From: Campylobacter peloridis LMG 23910
GTDB lineage: Bacteria; Campylobacterota; Campylobacteria; Campylobacterales; Campylobacteraceae
Direction: 5' to 3'
Assembly (NCBI RefSeq): GCF_000816785.1
Contig: NZ_CP007766.1
Span: 62,001 to 126,000, forward strand
Length of the DNA stretch: 64,000 nucleotides
Below the pieces are notes generated by a model. The model was not told where the DNA came from. It saw only the letters and a list, made by a program, of their open reading frames with translations, and made no database searches. Both the position numbers and the translations under genes were made by a program. Shown one piece after another: positions 52,281 to 61,860 of this stretch (position 1 is the first letter of the stretch; every line of letters starts with the position of its first letter).

Positions 52281-52368
52281 AGAGAGGTGTCCGAGCGGTC
52301 GAAGGAGCACGCCTGGAACGCGTGTGTGGGGCAACTCACCGAGGGTTCAAATCCCTTCCTCTCTGCCA
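52281..52368 (+). tRNA. tRNA-Ser (anticodon GGA)
   Basis: A class II tRNA of 88 bases including an encoded CCA. Acceptor AGAGAGG pairs with CCTCTCT. The anticodon GGA is at 52315-52317 between arms ACGCCT and ACGCGT. A long variable arm (GTGGGGCAACTCAC) and the T-loop GTTCAAATC follow. It reads UCC and UCU serine codons. Confidence 0.96.
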
Positions 52369-53025
52369 CTAAGCACTTTTGTTATACTGACTTCCTATGT
52401 AATCTTGTGATGAATTTTGAGTATATGATTTTATAGCTTTAGAATTTAAAGAATTTGTTTCATCATCTTCGTTTTTAAATTTCTCATTTTGTGCTTTTAA
52501 TTCTTCTGCTTTTATTTTAGCTTGTTCCATGCGAGCATCATTTTGCATTTGCATAGCATTAGCTGCTACTTTATAATCTTGAGGACTAGGATCAGCTGGA
52601 GCCATAGCCGCAGCAATTACTTGCATAGCATTGGCTATAGTTTCTTCAGGGGTATTACCTTTTTGCATTCTTATAGGAACTTCCCCTTCAACCGCATACA
52701 TTCTATTATCAGGGCCTCTTGTATAGCCAAAACTTGCAGCACCGGCTAAAGCACCGCCTGCTGCTTGGTGAGCAGCTTCATGTGCTCTTACTTCTCTGTC
52801 TATTTTTTCAAGCTCTCTAACTTGTCTAACTTCTGCTTCGTTTAAGTCTTTGCCATTGACTTTTTGAGTTTTTTCTTCTTTTTCTTCTTTTTTGTTGTTT
52901 TTATTTTCAGTGTTTAATTGGGGATTATCTTTTGAGAAATTATCTTCTTGATTTTCTTCTTTTTGTTTGTTTTGATAAGGACTTTGCATAAAATAAAAGG
53001 AATTATTATAACTAGTAATTTGCAT
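52369..53025 (-). CDS. SprA-family putative metalloprotease
   Basis: The 218-residue protein has a Lys/Glu/Asn-rich disordered N-terminus (about 18-60). The family core follows: VRELEKIDREVRAHEAAHQA with the zinc-type HEAAH (82-86), then GGALAGAASFGYTRGPDNRM and YAVEGEVPIRM. Database names for this family are SprA-related or CJM1_0395-family putative metalloprotease; activity has not been shown to my knowledge. There is no signal peptide. It is a single gene between two tRNAs; its stop lies directly at the tRNA-Ser 3' end. Confidence 0.8.
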   Translation of the reverse strand: MQITSYNNSFYFMQSPYQNKQKEENQEDNFSKDNPQLNTENKNNKKEEKEEKTQKVNGKDLNEAEVRQVRELEKIDREVRAHEAAHQAAGGALAGAASFGYTRGPDNRMYAVEGEVPIRMQKGNTPEETIANAMQVIAAAMAPADPSPQDYKVAANAMQMQNDARMEQAKIKAEELKAQNEKFKNEDDETNSLNSKAIKSYTQNSSQDYIGSQYNKSA

Positions 53026-53114
53026 GAAAATCCTTTTTGTAAAATAATATATATTTTTAGCACAAAAAACTTAAAAATATATAAAATTTTTATAAAAAGT
53101 TAAGCAAAAAAAAG

Positions 53115-53120
53115 TATAAT
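53115..53120 (+). promoter_or_regulatory. -10 box for tRNA-Met
   Basis: AGTATAAT contains a perfect TATAAT 16-21 bases upstream of the tRNA 5' end. Confidence 0.6.
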
Positions 53121-53135
53121 TTTACTTCTTTTGAT

Positions 53136-53212
53136 GTCAGGGTAGCTCAGCTGGTTAGAGCGCTGGTCTCATAAGCCGGAGGTCGGGAGTTCAAGTCTCC
53201 CCCTTGACACCA
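53136..53212 (+). tRNA. tRNA-Met (anticodon CAT)
   Basis: A 77-base tRNA with encoded CCA. Acceptor GTCAGGG pairs with CCTTGAC with one G-U. The D-arm is GCTCAGCTGGTTAGAGC and anticodon CAT is at 53170-53172. The T-loop is GTTCAAGTC. A G1-C72 pair and lack of the three G-C anticodon-stem pairs of initiators favour the elongator Met (or an Ile2 precursor). Confidence 0.92.
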
Positions 53213-53220
53213 TTTTGAAT

Positions 53221-53493
53221 TCAGAAAAACATTTTCCAATGATTTTTTAGTATTTTGATGATACTTTTACAAATTTCTTTCTTTTTACTTTCTTCTATTT
53301 GGAGTTTATCTAAAAAAGTTTCTTCAAGAATATTAATAAGTTGTGTACATTCTTTTGCATCAAATGTTTTTGATTCATTTAAAGATGATAATGCTTTTAA
53401 CAATAAATCTTTATTTTCCATAAGGACTTTAAAGTCTATCTCTGAAAGCTGAGCTAGCAGAGATAGAAATTGTGCAAAATTATACAAAGGCAT
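53221..53493 (-). CDS. Small hypothetical protein
   Basis: I place the start at ATG 53493 (MPLYNFAQFLSLLAQLSEID), giving 90 residues, because a TAGGAAAA site lies upstream; the frame extends to a TTG at 53541. It is Leu/Lys-rich and mostly helical with no signal. It lies between tRNA-Met and the end of the giant adhesin gene, in the same orientation as the latter and 58 bases beyond it. It is not recognised; it could be an adhesin accessory or unrelated. Confidence 0.5.
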   Translation of the reverse strand: MPLYNFAQFLSLLAQLSEIDFKVLMENKDLLLKALSSLNESKTFDAKECTQLINILEETFLDKLQIEESKKKEICKSIIKILKNHWKMFF

Positions 53494-53550
53494 ATATTTT
53501 ATTTTCCTACTATAACAATAAAATGTGTTAGATTTTTCCAATATTCCCAG

Positions 53551-56500
53551 TTAATAAATTCTTTCATGGTCTCCACCACCAAAAGTAACTTCTCGACTTG
53601 CTGTCTCATCTACACCTAAAGTATTAAATCTCATCTTAAATGTAGGAGTTTCTGTCAATGGTTTTGTGCACCATGTGGTTGATATTATAACTTTTGCTTC
53701 ACCGGAATTATCAAATTCTTCATCCCATCTTTGCGTAACCGGTGCAGTTTGACCTAATCCAACATTAAGTTTAGTTCCATCAAAATCAATTTTTTCTCCT
53801 GGAATTCCACCGGTTACTGTTAAAGTTGCACTAGTGTAGCATGAATTAGGATCTTTTTCAGTATCATATGTTGCTTGAATGATTTTTTTCACTTCAATAC
53901 TTCCTAAAATTGCTTCATGATTAGTTCCATCCCATTCTTTATATTTTACTTTAAGATTAAAAACCCTACCGGTGTGTTGAGTAACTTTTTCAATAGGTTT
54001 AAATTTTAAATAAACCGAACCTATATTATCAGAATAAAGTGTGCCTTTATTTACAAAATCAACATAGCCAAGATACTGATCAGGTTGAACTTCTACAGTA
54101 GAGTTTGGAACTAATCCATACAATTCTATAGTTTTTTCTTCACCAAATAAAATTATATTACTAGATATTTTTAGACGAATTGGACCATTAAATTTAATCA
54201 TTTTACTAGCTTTTCCACTTCCATCTTCATATTCAACACTTACTGTTACTGGACGAATATTAGAATTAATTGTTCTAAATTTAGTTCTTGCAAAACCAGT
54301 GTTATCAAAATTTTTTGGAATTAAATCTTTTTTTGGAGGAAGTGTTGCATCGCCAGTAATACTCCATTTGATTTTTGCACCAGGAATACCTCTTGCAACC
54401 ACATTTACAGTTTCATATATATGTGGATTTAGACTTGATTTACTAAAAGTTAAACTAATTGGGTTTTTCTTCTCATAAGGCAATTCTTTTTTAATATCAT
54501 TACCCATAGCTTTTACAATAATGATAGGATTAGCTTTAAATGGAGTTTTAGAAGTAATAGTTGCTTTAGCTTCACCACTAGTATTAAATACTTTATCAGC
54601 TTTAGTTAAAGTAGCATCCCCGCTTAAACTCCATTCTATTTTTTCATTAGCTTTACCACCTTTTAAAGTTACTTCGGCATTTTTATTAGGTTCTGCAATA
54701 ATAGTACTTGGATTAGCATTAAAGGAAATAGTATATCGATAAAGTTTGATTTTATCTAAATTAAGTTCCTCTTTAACGCTACCTTGTTTGATATAACTAA
54801 ATTTAATAGTAAGTTCTTTAACACTATAATCACTAATACCTTCAAATTCTAAAGTAGCTTCACCCTTATTATTAACATTAAAGCTTTCTTTTTTAGCTTT
54901 TACTCCTTTACTTCCACTGATTTTATCAATGGTTGAATTTGGTAATAAACCGCTTATTTTAATATTAAAATCATCTATATAATCTATAGTTTTTTCTTGA
55001 TCTTTAAAGCTTGGGTATTCTATTTTTGGAGTATATATAGTTCCATCTATATAAGTTAATGTTTTAGTGAGATTTTTACCCATAGCTTTTACAATAATGA
55101 TAGGATTAGCTTTAAATGGAGTTTTAGAAGTAATAGTTGCTTTAGCTTCACCACTAGTATTAAATACTTTATCAGCTTTAGTTAAAGTAGCATCCCCGCT
55201 TAAACTCCATTCTATTTTTTCATTAGCTTTACCACCTTTTAAAGTTACTTCGGCATTTTTATTAGGTTCTGCAATAATAGTACTTGGATTAGCATTAAAG
55301 GAAATAGTATATCGATAAAGTTTGATTTTATCTAAATTAAGTTCCTCTTTAACGCTACCTTGTTTGATATAACTAAATTTAATAGTAAGTTCTTTAACAC
55401 TATAATCACTAATACCTTCAAATTCTAAAGTAGCTTCACCCTTATTATTAACATTAAAGCTTTCTTTTTTAGCTTTTACTCCTTTACTTCCACTGATTTT
55501 ATCAATGGTTGAATTTGGTAATAAACCGCTTATTTTAATATTAAAATCATCTATATAATCTATAGTTTTTTCTTGATCTTTAAAGCTTGGGTATTCTATT
55601 TTTGGAGTATATATAGTTCCATCTATATAAGTTAATGTTTTAGTGAGATTTTTACCCATAGCTTTTACAATAATGATAGGATTAGCTTTAAATGGAGTTT
55701 TAGAAGTAATAGTTGCTTTAGCTTCACCACTAGTATTAAATACTTTATCAGCTTTAGTTAAAGTAGCATCCCCGCTTAAACTCCATTCTATTTTTTCATT
55801 AGCTTTACCACCTTTTAAAGTTACTTCGGCATTTTTATTAGGTTCTGCAATAATAGTACTTGGATTAGCATTAAAGGAAATAGTATATCGATAAAGTTTG
55901 ATTTTATCTAAATTAAGTTCCTCTTTAACGCTACCTTGTTTGATATAACTAAATTTAATAGTAAGTTCTTTAACACTATAATCACTAATACCTTCAAATT
56001 CTAAAGTAGCTTCACCCTTATTATTAACATTAAAGCTTTCTTTTTTAGCTTTTACTCCTTTACTTCCACTGATTTTATCAATGGTTGAATTTGGTAATAA
56101 ACCGCTTATTTTAATATTAAAATCATCTATATAATCTATAGTTTTTTCTTGATCTTTAAAGCTTGGGTATTTTACACTAGGTGTATATGTTTTTACATCA
56201 TAAGTAATAGTTTTACTTAGGTTTTGACCTAGGGTGTTAACATTAATTGTAGGATTAGTTTTAAATGGAGCCTTAGCAGTAATAGTTGCTTTAGCTTCTC
56301 CTTTTTCATTAAAACTTAATGTTTGATTACTTAAAGTAGCGTCCCCACTTAAATTCCATTCTATTTTTTCACTAGGTTTGCCCCCTTTTAAAGTCACTTC
56401 TACATGATCAAGTCTAGGTTCTTTTAATAATTTATTATTATCACTTTCATAAGCATGAATTTTATCTTTACTAAAATTAATACTTGGAGTGTATTGGTGG

Positions 56501-59500
56501 AGTTTGATAGTATAAGCTAATTTAGCTTTTTCATCTCCTTTTTTAATATACTCAAAATCTAAACTTATTTCTTTTTGATTAAAATCATCAATACCTTCAA
56601 ATTCTATAGTAGCTTCACCTTTATCATTGGCTTCTACTTCTTCTTTTTTAGGTTTAATGATTTGTGTTTTAGCAACGCTTATTTTAGAATGAGGTAAGAG
56701 ATTACTTACTTGTACACTAAAAGCAGTTTTATAATCTAGTGTCTCTTCTTTTTCGAATTTAGGAGAAAAACCTTCTACTTTAGGAGTGTATTCTTTAATC
56801 TCATAAGGCAATTCTTTTTTAATATCATTAGCCATAGATTTAACTTCTAAATTTGGATTAGTTTTAAATGGAGCCTTAGCAGTAATAGTTGCTTTAGCTT
56901 CTCCTTTTTCATTAAAACTTAATGTTTGATTACTTAAAGTAGCGTCCCCACTTAAATTCCATTCTATTTTTTCACTAGGTTTGCCCCCTTTTAAAGTCAC
57001 TTCTACATGATCAAGTCTAGGTTCTTTTAATAATTTATTATTATCACTTTCATAAGCATGAATTTTATCTTTACTAAAATTAATACTTGGAGTGTATTGG
57101 TGGAGTTTGATAGTATAAGCTAATTTAGCTTTTTCATCTCCTTTTTTAATATACTCAAAATCTAAACTTATTTCTTTTTGATTAAAATCATCAATACCTT
57201 CAAATTCTATAGTAGCTTCACCTTTATCATTGGCTTCTACTTCTTCTTTTTTAGGTTTAATGATTTGTGTTTTAGCAACGCTTATTTTAGAATGAGGTAA
57301 GAGATTACTTACTTGTACACTAAAAGCAGTTTTATAATCTAGTGTCTCTTCTTTTTCGAATTTAGGAGAAAAACCTTCTACTTTAGGAGTGTATTCTTTA
57401 ATCTCATAAGGCAATTCTTTTTTAATATCATTAGCCATAGATTTAACTTCTAAATTTGGATTAGTTTTAAATGGAGCCTTAGCAGTAATAGTTGCTTTAG
57501 CTTCTCCTTTTTCATTAAAACTTAATGTTTGATTACTTAAAGTAGCGTCCCCACTTAAATTCCATTCTATTTTTTCACTAGGTTTGCCCCCTTTTAAAGT
57601 CACTTCTACATGATCAAGTCTAGGTTCTTTTAATAATTTATTATTATCACTTTCATAAGCATGAATTTTATCTTTACTAAAATTAATACTTGGAGTGTAT
57701 TGGTGGAGTTTGATAGTATAAGCTAATTTAGCTTTTTCATCTCCTTTTTTAATATACTCAAAATCTAAACTTATTTCTTTTTGATTAAAATCATCAATAC
57801 CTTCAAATTCTATAGTAGCTTCACCTTTATCATTGGCTTCTACTTCTTCTTTTTTAGGTTTAATGATTTGTGTTTTAGCAACGCTTATTTTAGAATGAGG
57901 TAAGAGATTACTTACTTGTACACTAAAAGCAGTTTTATAATCTAGTGTCTCTTCTTTTTCGAATTTAGGAGAAAAACCTTCTACTTTAGGAGTGTATTCT
58001 TTAATCTCATAAGGCAATTCTTTTTTAATATCATTAGCCATAGATTTAACTTCTAAATTTGGATTAGTTTTAAATGGAGCCTTAGCAGTAATAGTTGCTT
58101 TAGCTTCTCCTTTTTCATTAAAACTTAATGTTTGATTACTTAAAGTAGCGTCCCCACTTAAATTCCATTCTATTTTTTCACTAGGTTTGCCCCCTTTTAA
58201 AGTCACTTCTACATGATCAAGTCTAGGTTCTTTTAATAATTTATTATTATCACTTTCATAAGCATGAATTTTATCTTTACTAAAATTAATACTTGGAGTG
58301 TATTGGTGGAGTTTGATAGTATAAGCTAATTTAGCTTTTTCATCTCCTTTTTTAATATACTCAAAATCTAAACTTATTTCTTTTTGATTAAAATCATCAA
58401 TACCTTCAAATTCTATAGTAGCTTCACCTTTATCATTGGCTTCTACTTCTTCTTTTTTAGGTTTAATGATTTGTGTTTTAGCAACGCTTATTTTAGAATG
58501 AGGTAAGAGATTACTTACTTGTACACTAAAAGCAGTTTTATAATCTAGTGTCTCTTCTTTTTCGAATTTAGGAGAAAAACCTTCTACTTTAGGAGTGTAT
58601 TCTTTAATCTCATAAGGCAATTCTTTTTTAATATCATTAGCCATAGATTTAACTTCTAAATTTGGATTAGTTTTAAATGGAGCCTTAGCAGTAATAGTTG
58701 CTTTAGCTTCTCCTTTTTCATTAAAACTTAATGTTTGATTACTTAAAGTAGCGTCCCCACTTAAATTCCATTCTATTTTTTCACTAGGTTTGCCCCCTTT
58801 TAAAGTCACTTCTACATGATCAAGTCTAGGTTCTTTTAATAATTTATTATTATCACTTTCATAAGCATGAATTTTATCTTTACTAAAATTAATACTTGGA
58901 GTGTATTGGTGGAGTTTGATAGTATAAGCTAATTTAGCTTTTTCATCTCCTTTTTTAATATACTCAAAATCTAAACTTATTTCTTTTTGATTAAAATCAT
59001 CAATACCTTCAAATTCTATAGTAGCTTCACCTTTATCATTGGCTTCTACTTCTTCTTTTTTAGGTTTAATGATTTGTGTTTTAGCAACGCTTATTTTAGA
59101 ATGAGGTAAGAGATTACTTACTTGTACACTAAAAGCAGTTTTATAATCTAGTGTCTCTTCTTTTTCGAATTTAGGAGAAAAACCTTCTACTTTAGGAGTG
59201 TATTCTTTAATCTCATAAGGCAATTCTTTTTTAATATCATTAGCCATAGATTTAACTTCTAAATTTGGATTAGTTTTAAATGGAGCCTTAGCAGTAATAG
59301 TTGCTTTAGCTTCTCCTTTTTCATTAAAACTTAATGTTTGATTACTTAAAGTAGCGTCCCCACTTAAATTCCATTCTATTTTTTCACTAGGTTTGCCCCC
59401 TTTTAAAGTCACTTCTACATGATCAAGTCTAGGTTCTTTTAATAATTTATTATTATCACTTTCATAAGCATGAATTTTATCTTTACTAAAATTAATACTT

Positions 59501-61860
59501 GGAGTGTATTGGTGGAGTTTGATTTCTCCGCTTACTTTTTGAGTGCTAGCTACACTTTGGTTATAAGTAGCGATTATTTGTAATTTTTTAATATTAAAAT
59601 CTTTTACTCCTTCAAATATTATTTTGCTTTCACCTTTATCATCTGCGGTGCTTTCTTTGTCACTGCTAATTTTTAAGGTTTTATTGCTTTGCGTATCTTT
59701 AGCTTTCCACAAGACTTTTGTTTTTGGCATTAAGCCTTTTAATTTTACTTCAAAGTCGCTTTTATAATCAATCATTCCTTTTTCAAAGTCTTGATGAGTA
59801 ACAGGATCTTTTCCTGTTGGAAGCTCCATGATGGCTTTATAATTTTTGATTTCTAAATCTTTGCTTTTTTCTTTCACTAAAGTATCACTCATATTCTTAG
59901 CAATGATTTTTACTTTGGAATTTCCATCAAACCCTATAATATCTACATTGCTTTCGCCATTTTCATCTGCTATTAAATTAAGTTCTTTAGAGGTTTTTTC
60001 TTTATTAACAAATAAAGCATTATCTCCTTGTATGCTCCATTTTATCTTGGTGGAATTGGGTTGTAAATTTTTATAACTTGCATGAGCTATTTCTTTGTTG
60101 CCTATAGTATTTTTATCTAAAATGATATCATTATCCCCATAAACTATAATTTGAACAAAAGTTTTTAGACTAACTCCTAAAACTTTTGCTATTATTTGAA
60201 CTTTTTCTTTATCTTTCATATTTGAATCAGGTTTGTAGATAATGTTTGAGCTTCCATCTTTATCGGTTTTATCTGAATTTGGAGTTTTTTCTAAAGATCC
60301 TTTACCTATAAGTTTCCACACTACATCAGCATCGCTAGCTAAATCACTACTTACAAAAGATATCATAGATTTTTCAAATCTTTGTATAGCTGTAGGTTTA
60401 GCAAAAATTCTAAAATCACTTTTTGGAGCTATTATAGTTACTGGAAAACTTTCTTTGGAATTACCTGCTATTACATTTAAATTTGTTTTATGAACTCCAT
60501 ATGCATGTATAATGCTTACATAAATTTTTCCATTATCATCTGTGATATAATTATTTCCATTTTTAAAAATCACACTTCTTTGACTAGGAGTAACTAGCAC
60601 AGGTAAATGTTTAGCTACTTCATTAAGGCCATTTTTTATTGCTATGCAATGGGTATTTGTTCCTAAAATAGATCCACAATATGAAATATGATATTTTCCA
60701 GGTAAGGCTCTATACTCAAGCACCATAGAATAATCCCTATCAACGAATTTAGTCCTAGAACCTTCAATAGTGTTAGCTAAACCTGCAAATTTAGGATCAA
60801 AAGCATGTTTAAATGCATTATAATCCAAAGGAATGTTAAAATTCATTGCAATGTTTGTGCCTTGTTTATCGCTTTTATCACTTCTTTTATGGCTTAGTGA
60901 AAAATTTAGTGCAGGAACTGGTGCATAGCTAATTCCACCTTCATATATTAAAGGATTTTTTTCTAAATCATCAAGTGAATTTGCATTGTTAAATGGAGCT
61001 ACTTTTTCTCCATACCATTTGCTTATATTAGCAAAAACAGCTATATTGCTCATTGTAGGAAATGCATATTTTAAACCCATATCCCAGCCATTTGCAGGAC
61101 GCTCTTGGATATAGTTTTTATCAAAATCAAAACTATCTATCCAATCACTTAGTCTTTGATAAATATTTGCATGAAATGCCAATGTATCTACCATAGCTTC
61201 AGCACCAAAAGAAATTCTTTTATGCTCTCTATTAAAATCATAATCATAAATAGAATTTAATCCTAGCATGATATTGCCAGAATTTTCTAGTGTCAATGCA
61301 TTTGGATAATACCTTATACCACCACCAAAATGCCCTATAAGTCTGTGATTATCATACCCTCCAACACCACTTTGTAAAAAGTATGATATTTTAGGATTAT
61401 CTTCACTCATAATAGGTAAAAGAACTTTAGCATCGCCACTTAAACCAGCTCTGTCATTATAGTTTAGATTAAACTCACTATTTATAGAGTGGTTTAATGC
61501 ATGCAAGTATTCTTCGATTAAAGAATTTACTTGCATGCTTAGGTAATTACCTGCTAAATCTCTTATAAGATCATCTCTTTGTTTATTGTCTTTTGCATTA
61601 TAAACATTGCCTATAGTCTCTATAGTGCTTTTAATTTTATTGGAAAATTCTATATCTTCTTTACTGAGATTAGAATCATCATTAGTCTTTTTTTCTAGTA
61701 ATTTCTTTATCTTAGGATCTAAAGTATGCTTTTGATCCTTTGTGGATAATTGCGTTTGATTTACATCTTTTAATAAGATGTGATCACCTTTTTTTGAGAT
61801 AATAATTTGAGAAAAAAGAAAAGTTTGTATGAGTAAAACAAATAAAAGCAGTTTTTTCAT
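53551..61860 (-). CDS. Giant inverse autotransporter adhesin (intimin/invasin family) with tandem Ig-like repeats
   Basis: The 2,769-residue protein begins with a Sec signal (MKKLLLFVLLIQTFLFSQ). An outer-membrane barrel domain follows (about 115-395) with family sequences SGVGGYDNHRLIGHFGGGIR, GLNSIYDYDF, WIDSFDFDKNYIQERPANGW and RDYSMVLEYRALPGKY. After about 400 come Big/Ig-like domains, first divergent ones, then 201-residue repeats (five full and a half) and three 192-residue repeats. The unique C-terminus ends TFGGGDHERIY. The barrel threads the C-terminal passenger outside for cell or surface attachment. AGGAGAGGGG precedes ATG. No C-type lectin cap is evident. Confidence 0.92.
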   Translation of the reverse strand: MKKLLLFVLLIQTFLFSQIIISKKGDHILLKDVNQTQLSTKDQKHTLDPKIKKLLEKKTNDDSNLSKEDIEFSNKIKSTIETIGNVYNAKDNKQRDDLIRDLAGNYLSMQVNSLIEEYLHALNHSINSEFNLNYNDRAGLSGDAKVLLPIMSEDNPKISYFLQSGVGGYDNHRLIGHFGGGIRYYPNALTLENSGNIMLGLNSIYDYDFNREHKRISFGAEAMVDTLAFHANIYQRLSDWIDSFDFDKNYIQERPANGWDMGLKYAFPTMSNIAVFANISKWYGEKVAPFNNANSLDDLEKNPLIYEGGISYAPVPALNFSLSHKRSDKSDKQGTNIAMNFNIPLDYNAFKHAFDPKFAGLANTIEGSRTKFVDRDYSMVLEYRALPGKYHISYCGSILGTNTHCIAIKNGLNEVAKHLPVLVTPSQRSVIFKNGNNYITDDNGKIYVSIIHAYGVHKTNLNVIAGNSKESFPVTIIAPKSDFRIFAKPTAIQRFEKSMISFVSSDLASDADVVWKLIGKGSLEKTPNSDKTDKDGSSNIIYKPDSNMKDKEKVQIIAKVLGVSLKTFVQIIVYGDNDIILDKNTIGNKEIAHASYKNLQPNSTKIKWSIQGDNALFVNKEKTSKELNLIADENGESNVDIIGFDGNSKVKIIAKNMSDTLVKEKSKDLEIKNYKAIMELPTGKDPVTHQDFEKGMIDYKSDFEVKLKGLMPKTKVLWKAKDTQSNKTLKISSDKESTADDKGESKIIFEGVKDFNIKKLQIIATYNQSVASTQKVSGEIKLHQYTPSINFSKDKIHAYESDNNKLLKEPRLDHVEVTLKGGKPSEKIEWNLSGDATLSNQTLSFNEKGEAKATITAKAPFKTNPNLEVKSMANDIKKELPYEIKEYTPKVEGFSPKFEKEETLDYKTAFSVQVSNLLPHSKISVAKTQIIKPKKEEVEANDKGEATIEFEGIDDFNQKEISLDFEYIKKGDEKAKLAYTIKLHQYTPSINFSKDKIHAYESDNNKLLKEPRLDHVEVTLKGGKPSEKIEWNLSGDATLSNQTLSFNEKGEAKATITAKAPFKTNPNLEVKSMANDIKKELPYEIKEYTPKVEGFSPKFEKEETLDYKTAFSVQVSNLLPHSKISVAKTQIIKPKKEEVEANDKGEATIEFEGIDDFNQKEISLDFEYIKKGDEKAKLAYTIKLHQYTPSINFSKDKIHAYESDNNKLLKEPRLDHVEVTLKGGKPSEKIEWNLSGDATLSNQTLSFNEKGEAKATITAKAPFKTNPNLEVKSMANDIKKELPYEIKEYTPKVEGFSPKFEKEETLDYKTAFSVQVSNLLPHSKISVAKTQIIKPKKEEVEANDKGEATIEFEGIDDFNQKEISLDFEYIKKGDEKAKLAYTIKLHQYTPSINFSKDKIHAYESDNNKLLKEPRLDHVEVTLKGGKPSEKIEWNLSGDATLSNQTLSFNEKGEAKATITAKAPFKTNPNLEVKSMANDIKKELPYEIKEYTPKVEGFSPKFEKEETLDYKTAFSVQVSNLLPHSKISVAKTQIIKPKKEEVEANDKGEATIEFEGIDDFNQKEISLDFEYIKKGDEKAKLAYTIKLHQYTPSINFSKDKIHAYESDNNKLLKEPRLDHVEVTLKGGKPSEKIEWNLSGDATLSNQTLSFNEKGEAKATITAKAPFKTNPNLEVKSMANDIKKELPYEIKEYTPKVEGFSPKFEKEETLDYKTAFSVQVSNLLPHSKISVAKTQIIKPKKEEVEANDKGEATIEFEGIDDFNQKEISLDFEYIKKGDEKAKLAYTIKLHQYTPSINFSKDKIHAYESDNNKLLKEPRLDHVEVTLKGGKPSEKIEWNLSGDATLSNQTLSFNEKGEAKATITAKAPFKTNPTINVNTLGQNLSKTITYDVKTYTPSVKYPSFKDQEKTIDYIDDFNIKISGLLPNSTIDKISGSKGVKAKKESFNVNNKGEATLEFEGISDYSVKELTIKFSYIKQGSVKEELNLDKIKLYRYTISFNANPSTIIAEPNKNAEVTLKGGKANEKIEWSLSGDATLTKADKVFNTSGEAKATITSKTPFKANPIIIVKAMGKNLTKTLTYIDGTIYTPKIEYPSFKDQEKTIDYIDDFNIKISGLLPNSTIDKISGSKGVKAKKESFNVNNKGEATLEFEGISDYSVKELTIKFSYIKQGSVKEELNLDKIKLYRYTISFNANPSTIIAEPNKNAEVTLKGGKANEKIEWSLSGDATLTKADKVFNTSGEAKATITSKTPFKANPIIIVKAMGKNLTKTLTYIDGTIYTPKIEYPSFKDQEKTIDYIDDFNIKISGLLPNSTIDKISGSKGVKAKKESFNVNNKGEATLEFEGISDYSVKELTIKFSYIKQGSVKEELNLDKIKLYRYTISFNANPSTIIAEPNKNAEVTLKGGKANEKIEWSLSGDATLTKADKVFNTSGEAKATITSKTPFKANPIIIVKAMGNDIKKELPYEKKNPISLTFSKSSLNPHIYETVNVVARGIPGAKIKWSITGDATLPPKKDLIPKNFDNTGFARTKFRTINSNIRPVTVSVEYEDGSGKASKMIKFNGPIRLKISSNIILFGEEKTIELYGLVPNSTVEVQPDQYLGYVDFVNKGTLYSDNIGSVYLKFKPIEKVTQHTGRVFNLKVKYKEWDGTNHEAILGSIEVKKIIQATYDTEKDPNSCYTSATLTVTGGIPGEKIDFDGTKLNVGLGQTAPVTQRWDEEFDNSGEAKVIISTTWCTKPLTETPTFKMRFNTLGVDETASREVTFGGGDHERIY
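54500..56172 (-). repeat. Three tandem 576-bp repeats in the adhesin gene (B repeats)
   Basis: A marker sequence (TTAAATGGAG followed by TTTTAGAAG) recurs at 54536, 55112 and 55688, exactly 576 bases apart. The units appear identical base for base when read line by line. Each encodes 192 residues, PSFKDQEKTIDYIDDFN to FKANPIIIVKAMG, consisting of two Ig-like domains. Confidence 0.93.
56255..59510 (-). repeat. Tandem 603-bp repeats in the adhesin gene (A repeats, about 5.4 copies)
   Basis: The marker TTAAATGGAG followed by CCTTAGCAG recurs at 56261, 56864, 57467, 58070, 58673 and 59276, exactly 603 bases apart. Units look identical at the DNA level. Each encodes 201 residues, from YTPSINFSKDKIHAYES to KGDEKAKLAYTIKLHQ; the last copy is only the first Ig-like half. 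Such identity implies recent duplication or continual homogenisation. Confidence 0.94.

Noticed and set aside
52227-52334. Longer start of the TPR lipoprotein gene reaching into tRNA-Ser
   Set aside because: The extension is antisense to a tRNA. The ATG at 52226 has a good ribosome-binding site and yields a proper lipoprotein signal.
54521-55894. Plus-strand open frames repeated inside the adhesin
   Set aside because: They are antisense shadows of the identical B repeats, without ribosome-binding sites, repeated only because the DNA is.
53551-61860. Regular repeats as a CRISPR array or satellite
   Set aside because: Repeats are 576-603 bp, in frame, without spacers, and encode Ig-like domains of one protein.
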